The notes beneath the pieces were generated by a model. That model was not told where the DNA came from. It worked only from the letters and a program-made list of their open reading frames with translations, and did no database searches. The position numbers were made by a program, and so were the translations under genes. A stretch of 8,156 bases of DNA from NCBI GenBank assembly GCA_041687095.1, contig JAWLCQ010000199.1:1-8156 (forward strand), read 5' to 3'. The stretch is from JAWLCQ01 sp041687095. GTDB lineage: Bacteria; Planctomycetota; Phycisphaerae; SM23-33. Below are positions 1 to 5,558 of this stretch, one piece after another (positions within the stretch are counted from its first letter, which is position 1; each line of letters begins with the position of its first letter).

Positions 1-2
1 GC

Positions 3-50
3 CCCTCGCCCCTCCCGGACGCCGGGGGTCAGGAGACCCCCGGCGCAGGA
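3..50. repeat. Palindromic intergenic repeat, copy 1 (48-bp exact copy at 2062-2109)
   Basis: This contains a perfect hairpin: arm GCCGGGGGTC (21-30), loop AGGA (31-34), arm GACCCCCGGC (35-44), followed by GCAGGA. The whole 48 bp recurs exactly, in the same orientation, at 2062-2109. Identity extends left of the palindrome into CCTCGCCCCTCCCGGAC, so the repeated unit is larger than the hairpin. It resembles bacterial REP elements, but I do not recognise the family. Confidence 0.85.
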
Positions 51-74
51 GGTGGCACGCGTGGGACGCCCCAA

Positions 75-125
75 GTTCTCCTGACCCCCGGCGCAGGAGG
101 AGGAGTCAGGAGATCCCCAACGCAG
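75..125. repeat. Two degenerate copies of the palindromic repeat
   Basis: Two partial units lie next to each other. At 75-98 the right arm GACCCCCGGC and the GCAGGA tail are intact, but the loop reads TCCT and the left arm has decayed. At 102-125 the loop is AGGA and the right arm is GATCCCCAAC, with a poor left arm. In the first unit the loop orientation is opposite to its flank, so it looks like a rearranged or chimeric copy. Confidence 0.65.
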
Positions 126-135
126 CCGGGCGGTG

Positions 136-141
136 TACAAT
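136..141 (+). promoter_or_regulatory. Possible -10 box for the C25 peptidase gene
   Basis: TACAAT lies 32 nt upstream of the ATG at 173 and directly after the palindromic repeats. It differs from the TATAAT consensus at one base and is conspicuous in this GC-rich background. No good -35 hexamer is visible 16-18 nt upstream, so the call rests on the -10 alone. Confidence 0.3.
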
Positions 142-172
142 AGTCCCCGCGAGCGATGCGGTTCATGGAACC

Positions 173-1705
173 ATGACGAAGGAGAGGTACGCCTTGTCCC
201 ATCCGAGGCATGTTGCGTGGAGGATCGCGGCGATCTGCCTGGCGGGCATGCTGCTGCCCTCCCCCGCCCGCGGCGAGGACCGCCCGCTGTGGGCGGTCAT
301 CACCACGCCCGCGCTGCGGCCCGCGCTCGAACCGCTCGTGAAGCATCGCGAGGGCGAGGGCTTCGAGGCCGTCGTCTCCACCCTCCCCCCCGCTGCCGCC
401 CTCGCCGCCCTCCCCCGCCGCCCCGCCTGCATCCTGCTGGTGGGCGACGAGGAGGCGGGACAGGAGCAAGCGCCCTGGCGGGTCGCCTCCCGCATGTGCG
501 AGGCCTACCGCTGGCACAACCGCCAGGAGCAGCTCTACGCCTCCGACGCCCTCTGGGGCGACCTCGACGGGGACTTCGTGCCCGACGTGCCCGTGGGGCG
601 CATCCCCGGCCGGACCGTCGAGCAGGTGCGAACGGTCGTGGACAAGATCCTCGCCCACGAGAACCGCACGCTCACCCCCGAGCAGCTCCACCTGCCCGTC
701 TGGGCCGGGGCGCCCGGGTACGGGGCGGCCATCGACTCCCTGGCGACGGGCATGCTGGTGTCCATCGCCCGCACCACCGCCCCGCGCTGGATGAGCCTGT
801 GGCTGCAGTCGGCGGACACAAACCACCCGCTGTGCGGCTGGCCGCCCGACCACGCCCCGCAGTTCACCGAGCAGATCGAGCGGTCGGCGGTCCTGACGTG
901 CATGGTCGGGCACGCGTGGCGGGAGAGCTTTCACTCGATGCGGTTCGGCGGGACGGCCGTCGGGTACACGGCGGCGTACGCCTCGCGCGTCCTGCCCGGG
1001 CCCGTCCCGTCGGGCCCGCTGGTGATCCTGGCGTGCTACGCGGGCGACTTCGCCGCCCGCTCCGACTGCCTCGCGGAGGTCCTGCTGCAGCGCCCCGGGG
1101 GGCCGGTGGCGGTGATCGCCGCGACGGCCGAGTCGCACCCGTTGACGAACCTCTACACCGGTCGTTGCGTCCTGCCCGCGCTGGACGGGGGACCGGTGCG
1201 GATCGGGGAGCTGTGGGCGAGGGCCCAGCGGGCCGCCCACGCCCTCCGCGACCCGCTCGCCGAGGGCCTCCTGCGGGCGGTGGAGAGCAACGCCGGCGAA
1301 GCGGCCGACCTCCCCAGCCTCAAGCGCGACCACCTGTTGCTCTACGCCCTGCTGGGCGACCCGGCGACGCGGGTGCTGCTGCCCGGGCGGCTGCACGTGA
1401 CGTTGCGGCGGGACGGGGCGGGGTGGCGGTGGAGCGTGGAGAAGCCCGCGGGCGCCCGCACGCTCTACGTCGAGTTCCGCCCCCCCGCGGGCGCGTTCCG
1501 CACGTGCACCGACGCGATGCAGCAGGAGCGTGCGGGCGAGCGCTTCCGCACCGCCAACGCGTCCCTGGGCTTCACCCGCCTGCAGGAACTGCCCCCCGAC
1601 GCGGACTGGTCGGGCGAGATCGCCACGCCCGGCACGCTCCGCCTGATCGCCGTGGGCGAGGGGACGATCTGGGCGGCGGGGTTGGAGCTTCGAGGGGAGA
1701 GGTGA
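173..1705 (+). CDS. Secreted gingipain-like (peptidase family C25, caspase-fold) cysteine peptidase
   Basis: The protein has 510 residues. A basic N-terminus and a hydrophobic stretch at about residues 14-30, ending near PARG-ED (about 31-36), look like a Sec signal peptide. There is no lipobox, so export beyond the inner membrane is inferred. The C25 hallmarks appear in order: a Ser-Asp followed by DLDGDFVPDVPVGRIPGRT (about 130-148), a candidate catalytic His in VGHA (H247), a candidate catalytic Cys in LACYAG (C288), a GGPVAVIAAT strand, and a closing LLGDPATRV (393-401) resembling the GDP motif that ends gingipain catalytic domains. About 100 C-terminal residues look beta-rich. I see no type IX secretion tail. 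The start at 173 gives the cleanest signal peptide, although the Shine-Dalgarno site is weak. The stop codon lies within a heptad repeat array, so the final RGER is repeat-encoded. Its substrate is unknown. It appears to be a single-gene unit, separated from cysS by 853 nt. Confidence 0.8.
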   Translation: MTKERYALSHPRHVAWRIAAICLAGMLLPSPARGEDRPLWAVITTPALRPALEPLVKHREGEGFEAVVSTLPPAAALAALPRRPACILLVGDEEAGQEQAPWRVASRMCEAYRWHNRQEQLYASDALWGDLDGDFVPDVPVGRIPGRTVEQVRTVVDKILAHENRTLTPEQLHLPVWAGAPGYGAAIDSLATGMLVSIARTTAPRWMSLWLQSADTNHPLCGWPPDHAPQFTEQIERSAVLTCMVGHAWRESFHSMRFGGTAVGYTAAYASRVLPGPVPSGPLVILACYAGDFAARSDCLAEVLLQRPGGPVAVIAATAESHPLTNLYTGRCVLPALDGGPVRIGELWARAQRAAHALRDPLAEGLLRAVESNAGEAADLPSLKRDHLLLYALLGDPATRVLLPGRLHVTLRRDGAGWRWSVEKPAGARTLYVEFRPPAGAFRTCTDAMQQERAGERFRTANASLGFTRLQELPPDADWSGEIATPGTLRLIAVGEGTIWAAGLELRGER

Positions 1706-1777
1706 GAGGTGAGAGGTGAGAGGCACTAGGGAATAGGCAATAGGCACTAGGTGAGGAGGGGAGGAGGGGAGGAGGGG
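1692..1777. repeat. 7-bp tandem array (GAGGTGA/TAGGCAA) running into an 8-bp array
   Basis: Nine contiguous heptads occupy 1692-1754: GAGGGGA, GAGGTGA three times, GAGGCAC, TAGGGAA, TAGGCAA, TAGGCAC, TAGGTGA. Three perfect AGGAGGGG octamers follow at 1754-1777. The first GAGGTGA supplies the TGA stop codon of the upstream peptidase gene. No reverse-complement partner array is present in the window. Confidence 0.9.
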
Positions 1778-1835
1778 AGAGGTTAGAGGAGAGCAGCGGC
1801 AGGAAGTTTGCCCCCCGCGCCGCGGGTCCCGGCTC

Positions 1836-1961
1836 ACCTCCTGCGTTGGGGTCTCTGGACTCCCGGGACAGGAGGTGGGGATCGGGAGACCCCCGGCGCA
1901 GCACTTGCGAGCGACGCGTCAAACGCGTGCGTTGGGGGTCTCCTGACCCCCAACGTCCCGG
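1836..1961. repeat. Cluster of three palindromic repeat copies in alternating orientation
   Basis: Copies lie at about 1836-1866 (minus orientation, degenerate stem), 1871-1902 (plus orientation, ending GACCCCCGGCGCAG) and 1926-1961 (minus orientation). The last is a perfect hairpin: arm GTTGGGGGTC (1931-1940), loop TCCT, arm GACCCCCAAC (1945-1954). Relative to copy 1 it carries paired changes in both arms (CC/GG to TT/AA) that keep the pairing. Transcribed, the cluster would fold strongly and could help end transcription of the peptidase gene, but there is no U-tract. Confidence 0.75.
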
Positions 1962-2000
1962 AAGACCAACGAACGCTTCCGCGATAGCGTAATGGCGGCG

Positions 2001-2029
2001 CTTCGGTCGCGGCGGCCGCCGCCGCGAAG
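2001..2029. other. GC-rich imperfect inverted repeat
   Basis: CTTCGGTCGCGGCGG is followed directly by CCGCCGCCGCGAAG. The two halves pair almost completely if a 1-2 nt bulge is allowed. No U-tract or neighbouring gene gives it a role. The rest of 1962-2061 shows no gene or other signal I can support. Confidence 0.4.
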
Positions 2030-2061
2030 GGGGCGCTCCAACGACGCTGACGCGGAGGCGT

Positions 2062-2167
2062 CCCTCGCCCCTCCCGGACGCCGGGGGTCAGGAGACCCCC
2101 GGCGCAGGAAGTAGGGGGACAGGAGACCTGTGGCGCGGAGGTTGGGAGCAGGAGACCGGCGGCGCAA
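2062..2167. repeat. Palindromic repeat copy followed by two degenerate tandem copies
   Basis: Positions 2062-2109 are identical to 3-50. From the GGGGG at 2083 the unit continues as three head-to-tail copies with a period of 30-31 bp (starts at 2083, 2114 and 2144). Each has the form G-rich, CAGGAGACC, then GGCGCRR. Only the first keeps a perfect stem. The cluster lies about 60 nt upstream of the TATAAT box at 2227. Confidence 0.8.
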
Positions 2168-2226
2168 AGACCAGACCCGGTGTTCGGCCCGGTGTTCCGC
2201 CCCTTAGCGCCGGGGGCGCGCGGGAG

Positions 2227-2232
2227 TATAAT
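2227..2232 (+). promoter_or_regulatory. Consensus -10 box, probable promoter of the cysS-ruv operon
   Basis: A perfect TATAAT occurs in a strongly GC-rich context. The best partner at a 17-nt spacing is TTAGCG (2204-2209), a poor -35. Transcription would start near 2239, giving a leader of about 320 nt before cysS. That leader contains a short hairpin (TCCGCC, GAA, GGCGGA at 2321-2335), the inverted repeat at 2369-2459 and the heptads at 2520-2554. Confidence 0.45.
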
Positions 2233-2368
2233 GCCGCGTCGCGGGAGGCGATGCGCTTCGCCCGAGGCGCCCCCCGTACAACGCCAGTTGTTGATCGGTG
2301 ACCGTTCACGCATTCGCAAGTCCGCCGAAGGCGGAAAGGCGCGAAGAGAGGAAACAGACCCGAAGAAA

Positions 2369-2459
2369 GGGATTACGCAGATTAGAAGATTACACAGATT
2401 GAAGAGAAGAACATGGCTCCTCTGTCTCATCTGTGCAATCTTGAAATCTGTGTAAACCC
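2369..2459. repeat. Imperfect 31-nt inverted repeat of ATTACACAGATT type, no gene inside
   Basis: The left arm at 2369-2399 is built of ATTACGCAG, ATTAGAAG and ATTACACAG steps. It matches the reverse complement of the right arm at 2429-2459 at 26 of 31 positions, around a 29-nt spacer. The arms are AT-rich, unlike the surroundings, and resemble in style the CACGAATTACACGAA arms around the GxxExxY gene. It could be an empty or collapsed version of such a cassette, or a MITE-like remnant. In the cysS transcript it would form a long hairpin. Confidence 0.8.
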
Positions 2460-2519
2460 GCTCTCTCCGGCTGTTTCTTCAGACTCCGTCGCTTGCCTGG
2501 GAAGCGTGAACGGTTTCCA

Positions 2520-2554
2520 AAAATCGAAAATCAGAAATCGAAAATCGAAAATAA
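2520..2554. repeat. AAAATCG heptad array in the cysS leader
   Basis: Five contiguous heptads are present: AAAATCG, AAAATCA, GAAATCG, AAAATCG, AAAATAA. The array ends 4 nt before the chosen cysS ATG, so it forms the whole ribosome-binding region. No Shine-Dalgarno sequence is present there. An in-frame ATG at 2493 would translate the array into a lysine- and asparagine-rich leader and is not a credible start. Confidence 0.85.
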
Positions 2555-2558
2555 CAAG

Positions 2559-3971
2559 ATGCCCCTGAGCCTCTACAACACGATGACCCGCCGCGTGGAC
2601 GAGTTCACCCCCCTCGAGCCCTGGAAGGTCCGCCTCTACACCTGCGGGCCCACGGTGTACAACTACGCCCACATCGGGAACCTGCGGACGTACGTCTTCG
2701 AGGACCTCCTCAAGCGGGTCCTCCTGGCGTGCGGGTTCGAGGTGCGGCACGTAATGAACGTGACGGACGTCGGGCACCTCGTCAGCGATGCCGACGCCGG
2801 GGAGGACAAGATGGAACTCGGGGCCGCCCGCGAGGGCCGCTCCGCCTGGGACATCGCCGAGTTCTACCGCCAGGCCTTCGTCCGCGACATCGAACGCCTC
2901 CACATCCTGCCCCCCGACGTGTGGTGCAAGGCGACCGACTACATCCCCCAGCAGATCGACATGGTCCGCCGCCTCGAAGCCAAGGGCTACACCTACGAGG
3001 TCCCGGGCGACGGGATCTACTTCGACACGTCCAGGCTCCCGGACTACGGCAAGCTCGCGAGGCTCCACGTCGAGGGCCTCCAGGCCGGGGCGCGGATCGA
3101 GATGGTCGCCGGCAAGCGAAACGCCACCGATTTCGCCCTCTGGAAGTTCAGCCCCCCGGGCACGAAGCGCCAGATGGAGTGGGACAGCCCCTGGGGCGTG
3201 GGGTTCCCGGGATGGCACGTCGAGTGCTCGGCGATGGCCATCGACCAGTTGGGCGAGCGGCTGGACATCCACTGCGGCGGGATCGATCACATCGCCATCC
3301 ACCACACCAACGAGATCGCCCAGACCGAGGCCATGCTCGATCACCCCTGGTGCCACTGGTGGATGCACGGGGAGTTCCTGGTCTTCCCCCGGGACGGGGA
3401 CGCCGCCGCCAAGATGTCCAAGTCCAGCGGGGAGTTCCTCACGCTGAACCTGCTGGTCGAGAAGGGCTACGACCCGCTGGCGTACCGCTTCTTCCTGCTG
3501 GGGGCCCACTACCGCCAGCAGCTCGCCTTCACCTGGGAGGCCCTGGACGCCGCCGCCAGCGCGTTCGCGCGGCTCAAGCGGCTCGCCATCGAGGCCCGCA
3601 AGGGCTACGACGGGTCGCAGGAACCCATCGAGAAGCACCTCGCCGACTTCCGCACCGCCTACGAGGACGACCTGAACATGCCCCGGGCGCTGGCGACGAT
3701 GTGGGGCGCCGTCAAGCACGCCGACTCCAACCCCGGGGAGGTCTTCGCCACCCTCCTGGAGATGGACCGCGTGCTGGGCTTCGACTTCGCGAACCTCCAG
3801 GAGGAGGCCCTCACCGTCTCGCCCGAGGAGGTCGAGCAGCTCCTCCAGGACCGCACCGCCGCCCGCAAGGCCAAGGACTTCGCCCGCGCCGACGCCCTCC
3901 GCAAACAGCTCGCGGACCTGGGCATCGAGATCATGGACACGCCCCAGGGCACGACGTGGCGGAAGGCTTGA
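2559..3971 (+). CDS. cysS: Cysteinyl-tRNA synthetase
   Basis: This class I aminoacyl-tRNA synthetase charges tRNA-Cys with cysteine in the cytoplasm. The protein has 470 residues, close to the usual 460-480. The zinc site, inferred by matching E. coli spacing, is C29 (in YTCGPTVYN), C223 (in WHVECSAMA), H248 and E252 (in IHHTNE). The ATP signature reads HIGN (38-41) instead of HIGH, followed by the KMSKS loop at 285-289. The C-terminal anticodon region includes the DxxRxxKDFARADALRKQL helix typical of CysRS (about 431-451). The start at 2559 gives the family-like MPLSLYNTMTRR; the in-frame ATG 66 nt upstream only adds repeat-encoded residues. The next gene begins within about 50 nt, consistent with an operon. 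There is no Shine-Dalgarno site; translation probably relies on the A-rich heptad leader. Confidence 0.97.
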   Translation: MPLSLYNTMTRRVDEFTPLEPWKVRLYTCGPTVYNYAHIGNLRTYVFEDLLKRVLLACGFEVRHVMNVTDVGHLVSDADAGEDKMELGAAREGRSAWDIAEFYRQAFVRDIERLHILPPDVWCKATDYIPQQIDMVRRLEAKGYTYEVPGDGIYFDTSRLPDYGKLARLHVEGLQAGARIEMVAGKRNATDFALWKFSPPGTKRQMEWDSPWGVGFPGWHVECSAMAIDQLGERLDIHCGGIDHIAIHHTNEIAQTEAMLDHPWCHWWMHGEFLVFPRDGDAAAKMSKSSGEFLTLNLLVEKGYDPLAYRFFLLGAHYRQQLAFTWEALDAAASAFARLKRLAIEARKGYDGSQEPIEKHLADFRTAYEDDLNMPRALATMWGAVKHADSNPGEVFATLLEMDRVLGFDFANLQEEALTVSPEEVEQLLQDRTAARKAKDFARADALRKQLADLGIEIMDTPQGTTWRKA

Positions 3972-4021
3972 CCATGGCCCAGCCCCTGCCCGCCCATCCC
4001 GTACAGCGGAGCCACAACCCA

Positions 4022-4366
4022 ATGACCCCTCCCCGCCCCCACGTCCCGTCCCTTCGCGCCCTGTCGGGAGCGCTGCTGCTGGCAGCGGTGCTGCTGGCGG
4101 GCGGATGCGCCGACAACGCCCAGACGCACTCCGCCAACGCCATGCGGTCCCAGCGGGCGACGGGAACCCCAAGGCAGTCCAACGCCGGCCGTACCGTCCA
4201 GGCCAACGAGGACTTCCTCCGCCGCAGCGCCACCCCCTCCAACCGCGACACCCTCACCAGCCCGCTGCGCCGCAATGCCCCCGTCGCCCGACCCACACGT
4301 CCCGTCGCCCCCCGCCCCCCGGCCGTCCCGCCCTCCTCCGATCCCAACCGCCAGAGCGGGCCATGA
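4022..4366 (+). CDS. Small proline-rich putative lipoprotein, function unknown
   Basis: The protein has 114 residues from this start. The N-terminus carries arginines, then a hydrophobic ALLLAAVLLAGGC segment ending at C29, which fits a lipoprotein signal peptide (signal peptidase II) with an atypical Ala at -3. The mature part is low-complexity, rich in Pro, Arg, Ser, Thr and Asn, with no domain I recognise; it would be an extended, membrane-tethered tail. An in-frame ATG at 3974, 2 nt after the cysS stop and behind GGAAGG, gives a form 16 residues longer. I chose 4022 because it gives a more normal signal-peptide n-region, but the choice is uncertain. The stop codon overlaps the ruvC start as ATGA, implying translational coupling. 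The frame runs open through cysS, so coding status rests on the signal peptide, lipobox and overlap. Confidence 0.65.
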   Translation: MTPPRPHVPSLRALSGALLLAAVLLAGGCADNAQTHSANAMRSQRATGTPRQSNAGRTVQANEDFLRRSATPSNRDTLTSPLRRNAPVARPTRPVAPRPPAVPPSSDPNRQSGP

Positions 4367-4860
4367 GCGACCCGCGACCGCCCGCCTACCGGGTCCTGGG
4401 CATCGACCCGGGACTGAACATCACCGGGTACGCCGCCGTCGAGTTCGGCGGGCGCGAGCCCACCGTCCTGGAGGCCGGCACGTTGCGGACCAGCCCCGGG
4501 GCGCCCATGGCCGAGCGGATCACGCAGATCCACACCGACCTGTGCGAACTGCTCCGCGAACTGGCGCCCGACCTGGTGGCCATCGAGCAGCTCTACGCCC
4601 ACTACAAGCACCCGCGGACGTCGATCCTGATGGCCCATGCGCGGGGCGTGATCCTGCTGGCCGCCCAGCAGGCGGGCATACCCGTGCAGAACCTGCCCTC
4701 GACCATGGTCAAGAAGTCCCTCACGGGCAACGGGCACGCGACGAAACTCCAGATGCAGCACGCCATCCAGGCCGCCTGCCACCTGCCCGAACTCCCCGAA
4801 CCCCCCGACGTCGCCGACGCCCTCGCCATCGCCCTGTGCGCGGGGCGACGCGCGAAGTAG
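4363..4860 (+). CDS. ruvC: Crossover junction endodeoxyribonuclease RuvC
   Basis: RuvC makes symmetric nicks in Holliday junctions and resolves recombination intermediates together with RuvAB. The protein has 165 residues (173 in E. coli). The RNase H-fold acidic catalytic residues are all present: D15 in VLGIDPG, E75 in VAIEQLY, and D149 with D152 in PPDVADALAIA. The conserved basic helix region GNGHATKLQMQ (122-132) is also intact. The start overlaps the preceding lipoprotein stop by ATGA, fixing the start and indicating coupled translation. The TAG stop is also the first three bases of the inverted repeat bounding the downstream cassette, so this gene's 3' end sits exactly on an insertion boundary. 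The protein shows no sign of truncation. Confidence 0.97.
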   Translation: MSDPRPPAYRVLGIDPGLNITGYAAVEFGGREPTVLEAGTLRTSPGAPMAERITQIHTDLCELLRELAPDLVAIEQLYAHYKHPRTSILMAHARGVILLAAQQAGIPVQNLPSTMVKKSLTGNGHATKLQMQHAIQAACHLPELPEPPDVADALAIALCAGRRAK

Positions 4861-4886
4861 TCCACGAATTGCACGAATTACACGAA
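4858..4886 (+). repeat. Left inverted-repeat arm of the GxxExxY cassette
   Basis: The arm runs TAGTCCACGAATT, G, CACGAATTACACGAA. It matches the reverse complement of the right-hand copies at 5487-5515 and 5530-5558 at 28 of 29 positions. The internal structure is itself a short repeat of CACGAATT. Confidence 0.92.
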
Positions 4887-4961
4887 GGGCGGATGGGGGA
4901 GGGAGAATGTGCGGGGGGCGAGGGGTAGCGGGAGCGCATACCGACGGGAAGGAGATCGAGC

Positions 4962-5339
4962 ATGACTGAGGAACGGGTGCTGCATCGGAAGCTGAGTTTT
5001 GATGTGGTGGGGTGCGCCCAGCGGGTGCATCGGGCGCTGGGCCCCGGGTTCCCCGAAGTCGTCTACCGCCGCGCCCTGTGCTACGAACTGATGGATCGGG
5101 GCATTCCGTTCGAGAGCGAGAAGCCCCTGCAGGTCTTCTACAACGACAAGCTGGCCGGGGAGTTCCGTGTGGACCTGCTCGTGGACGGCCTGATCATCCT
5201 CGAGCTGAAGGCCCTCAGCGGACTGACCAACGATCACGTCGCGCAGACACTGTCCTATCTGAAAGCATCCGGCCTGCGCCTGGCGATTCTCATGAACTTC
5301 GGATCCACGTCGTTGCAGACCCAGCGCGTCGTGCGATAG
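4962..5339 (+). CDS. GxxExxY family protein, PD-(D/E)XK nuclease-like
   Basis: The protein has 125 residues, the normal size for this family (TIGR04256 / PDDEXK_3). The signature GFPEVVY gives G29, E32 and Y35. A PD-(D/E)XK-like core follows: D71 in FRVDLLVDG, then E81 and K83 in ILELKA, and Q95 in VAQTLSYLK. The end, ILMNFGS...RVV, is also typical, so the gene looks complete and the putative active site intact. A strong Shine-Dalgarno site AAGGAG (4949-4954) lies 7 nt before the ATG, better than those of the ruv genes. The biochemical role of the family is not established; nuclease activity is inferred from the fold. It sits alone in an inverted-repeat-bounded cassette between ruvC and ruvA, suggesting it is a guest gene rather than a Ruv partner. 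Confidence 0.93.
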   Translation: MTEERVLHRKLSFDVVGCAQRVHRALGPGFPEVVYRRALCYELMDRGIPFESEKPLQVFYNDKLAGEFRVDLLVDGLIILELKALSGLTNDHVAQTLSYLKASGLRLAILMNFGSTSLQTQRVVR

Positions 5340-5388
5340 TTTCACCCAAAGCTCGCTGCGCTATGGCAGTCAGATCGCATAGATGTTA

Positions 5389-5406
5389 GGATATCGTTCG
5401 GTATCC
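5389..5406 (+). other. Small stem-loop after the GxxExxY gene
   Basis: GGATATC (5389-5395), loop GTTC, GGTATCC (5400-5406) form a 7-bp stem with one G-T wobble. It has no following U-tract, so a terminator role is doubtful. The rest of 5340-5443 shows nothing I can support. Confidence 0.4.
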
Positions 5407-5443
5407 GCACAAGCGGCATCCGCGGCCCCCGGGCGCATCCGCA

Positions 5444-5558
5444 TTTGTGTAATTCGTGAAATTCGTGGACTAGGAAGCCGTCCCCTTTCGTGTAATTCGT
5501 GAAATTCGTGGACTAGGAAGCCGTCCCCTTTCGTGTAATTCGTGAAATTCGTGGACTA
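5444..5558 (-). repeat. Right inverted-repeat arm of the GxxExxY cassette: three copies, 43-bp tandem
   Basis: Copies of the 29-nt repeat end at 5472, 5515 and 5558. The second and third 43-bp units (5473-5515, 5516-5558) are identical: a GGAAGCCGTCCCC linker followed by TTCGTGTAATTCGTG, AAATTCGTGGACTA. The first copy differs only by TTTGTG for TTCGTG. The last unit forms the immediate upstream region of ruvA, and its final A starts the ruvA ATG. Confidence 0.95.

Larger units (their letters stand above)
4858..5558. mobile_element. Putative transposase-less cassette carrying a GxxExxY gene
   Basis: About 700 bp, bounded by inverted copies of a 29-nt repeat: one on the left, three on the right in a 43-bp tandem. 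It splits ruvC from ruvA. The outer edges are TAGTCCACG and CGTGGACTA; the left edge is the ruvC stop codon and the right edge ends on the A of the ruvA ATG. The only gene is the GxxExxY protein. No transposase, integrase or reverse transcriptase is present. Mobility is inferred from the inverted termini, the clean fit between two operon genes and the sporadic occurrence of the family. Confidence 0.55.

Noticed and set aside
173..1705. CRISPR-associated or defence caspase-like protease
   Set aside because: It has a signal peptide and C25 motifs, pointing to a secreted peptidase, and no Cas or defence partner is nearby.
29..1837. A 602-residue minus-strand reading frame, and a 528-residue + strand frame at 133-1719
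   Set aside because: Both overlap the C25 peptidase gene. Their translations are Arg/Gly/Pro-rich without any domain, as expected for GC-rich shadow frames; the minus frame also reads through repeat arrays.
2493..2558. A 22-residue N-terminal extension of CysRS from an upstream ATG
   Set aside because: The extra residues are a translation of the AAAATCG heptads, and the family-like N-terminus begins at 2559.
2239..2558. T-box or other amino-acid riboswitch in the cysS leader
   Set aside because: I could not see a T-box consensus, specifier loop or terminator/antiterminator pair. The leader structure is explained by the inverted repeat and the heptads.
2427..4172. A 581-residue minus-strand frame opposite cysS
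   Set aside because: It is antisense to an unmistakable CysRS, starts in unrelated sequence and shows no recognisable motif.
4363..4860. RuvC-like domain of a transposon or Cas nuclease
   Set aside because: Length, catalytic spacing and context with ruvA and ruvB are those of the housekeeping resolvase.
5444..5558. CRISPR array (29-nt repeats at 43-bp spacing)
   Set aside because: The 14-bp spacers are identical and too short, the first copy has no matching upstream unit, and an inverted copy lies at 4858. It is a tandem repeat arm, with no cas genes.
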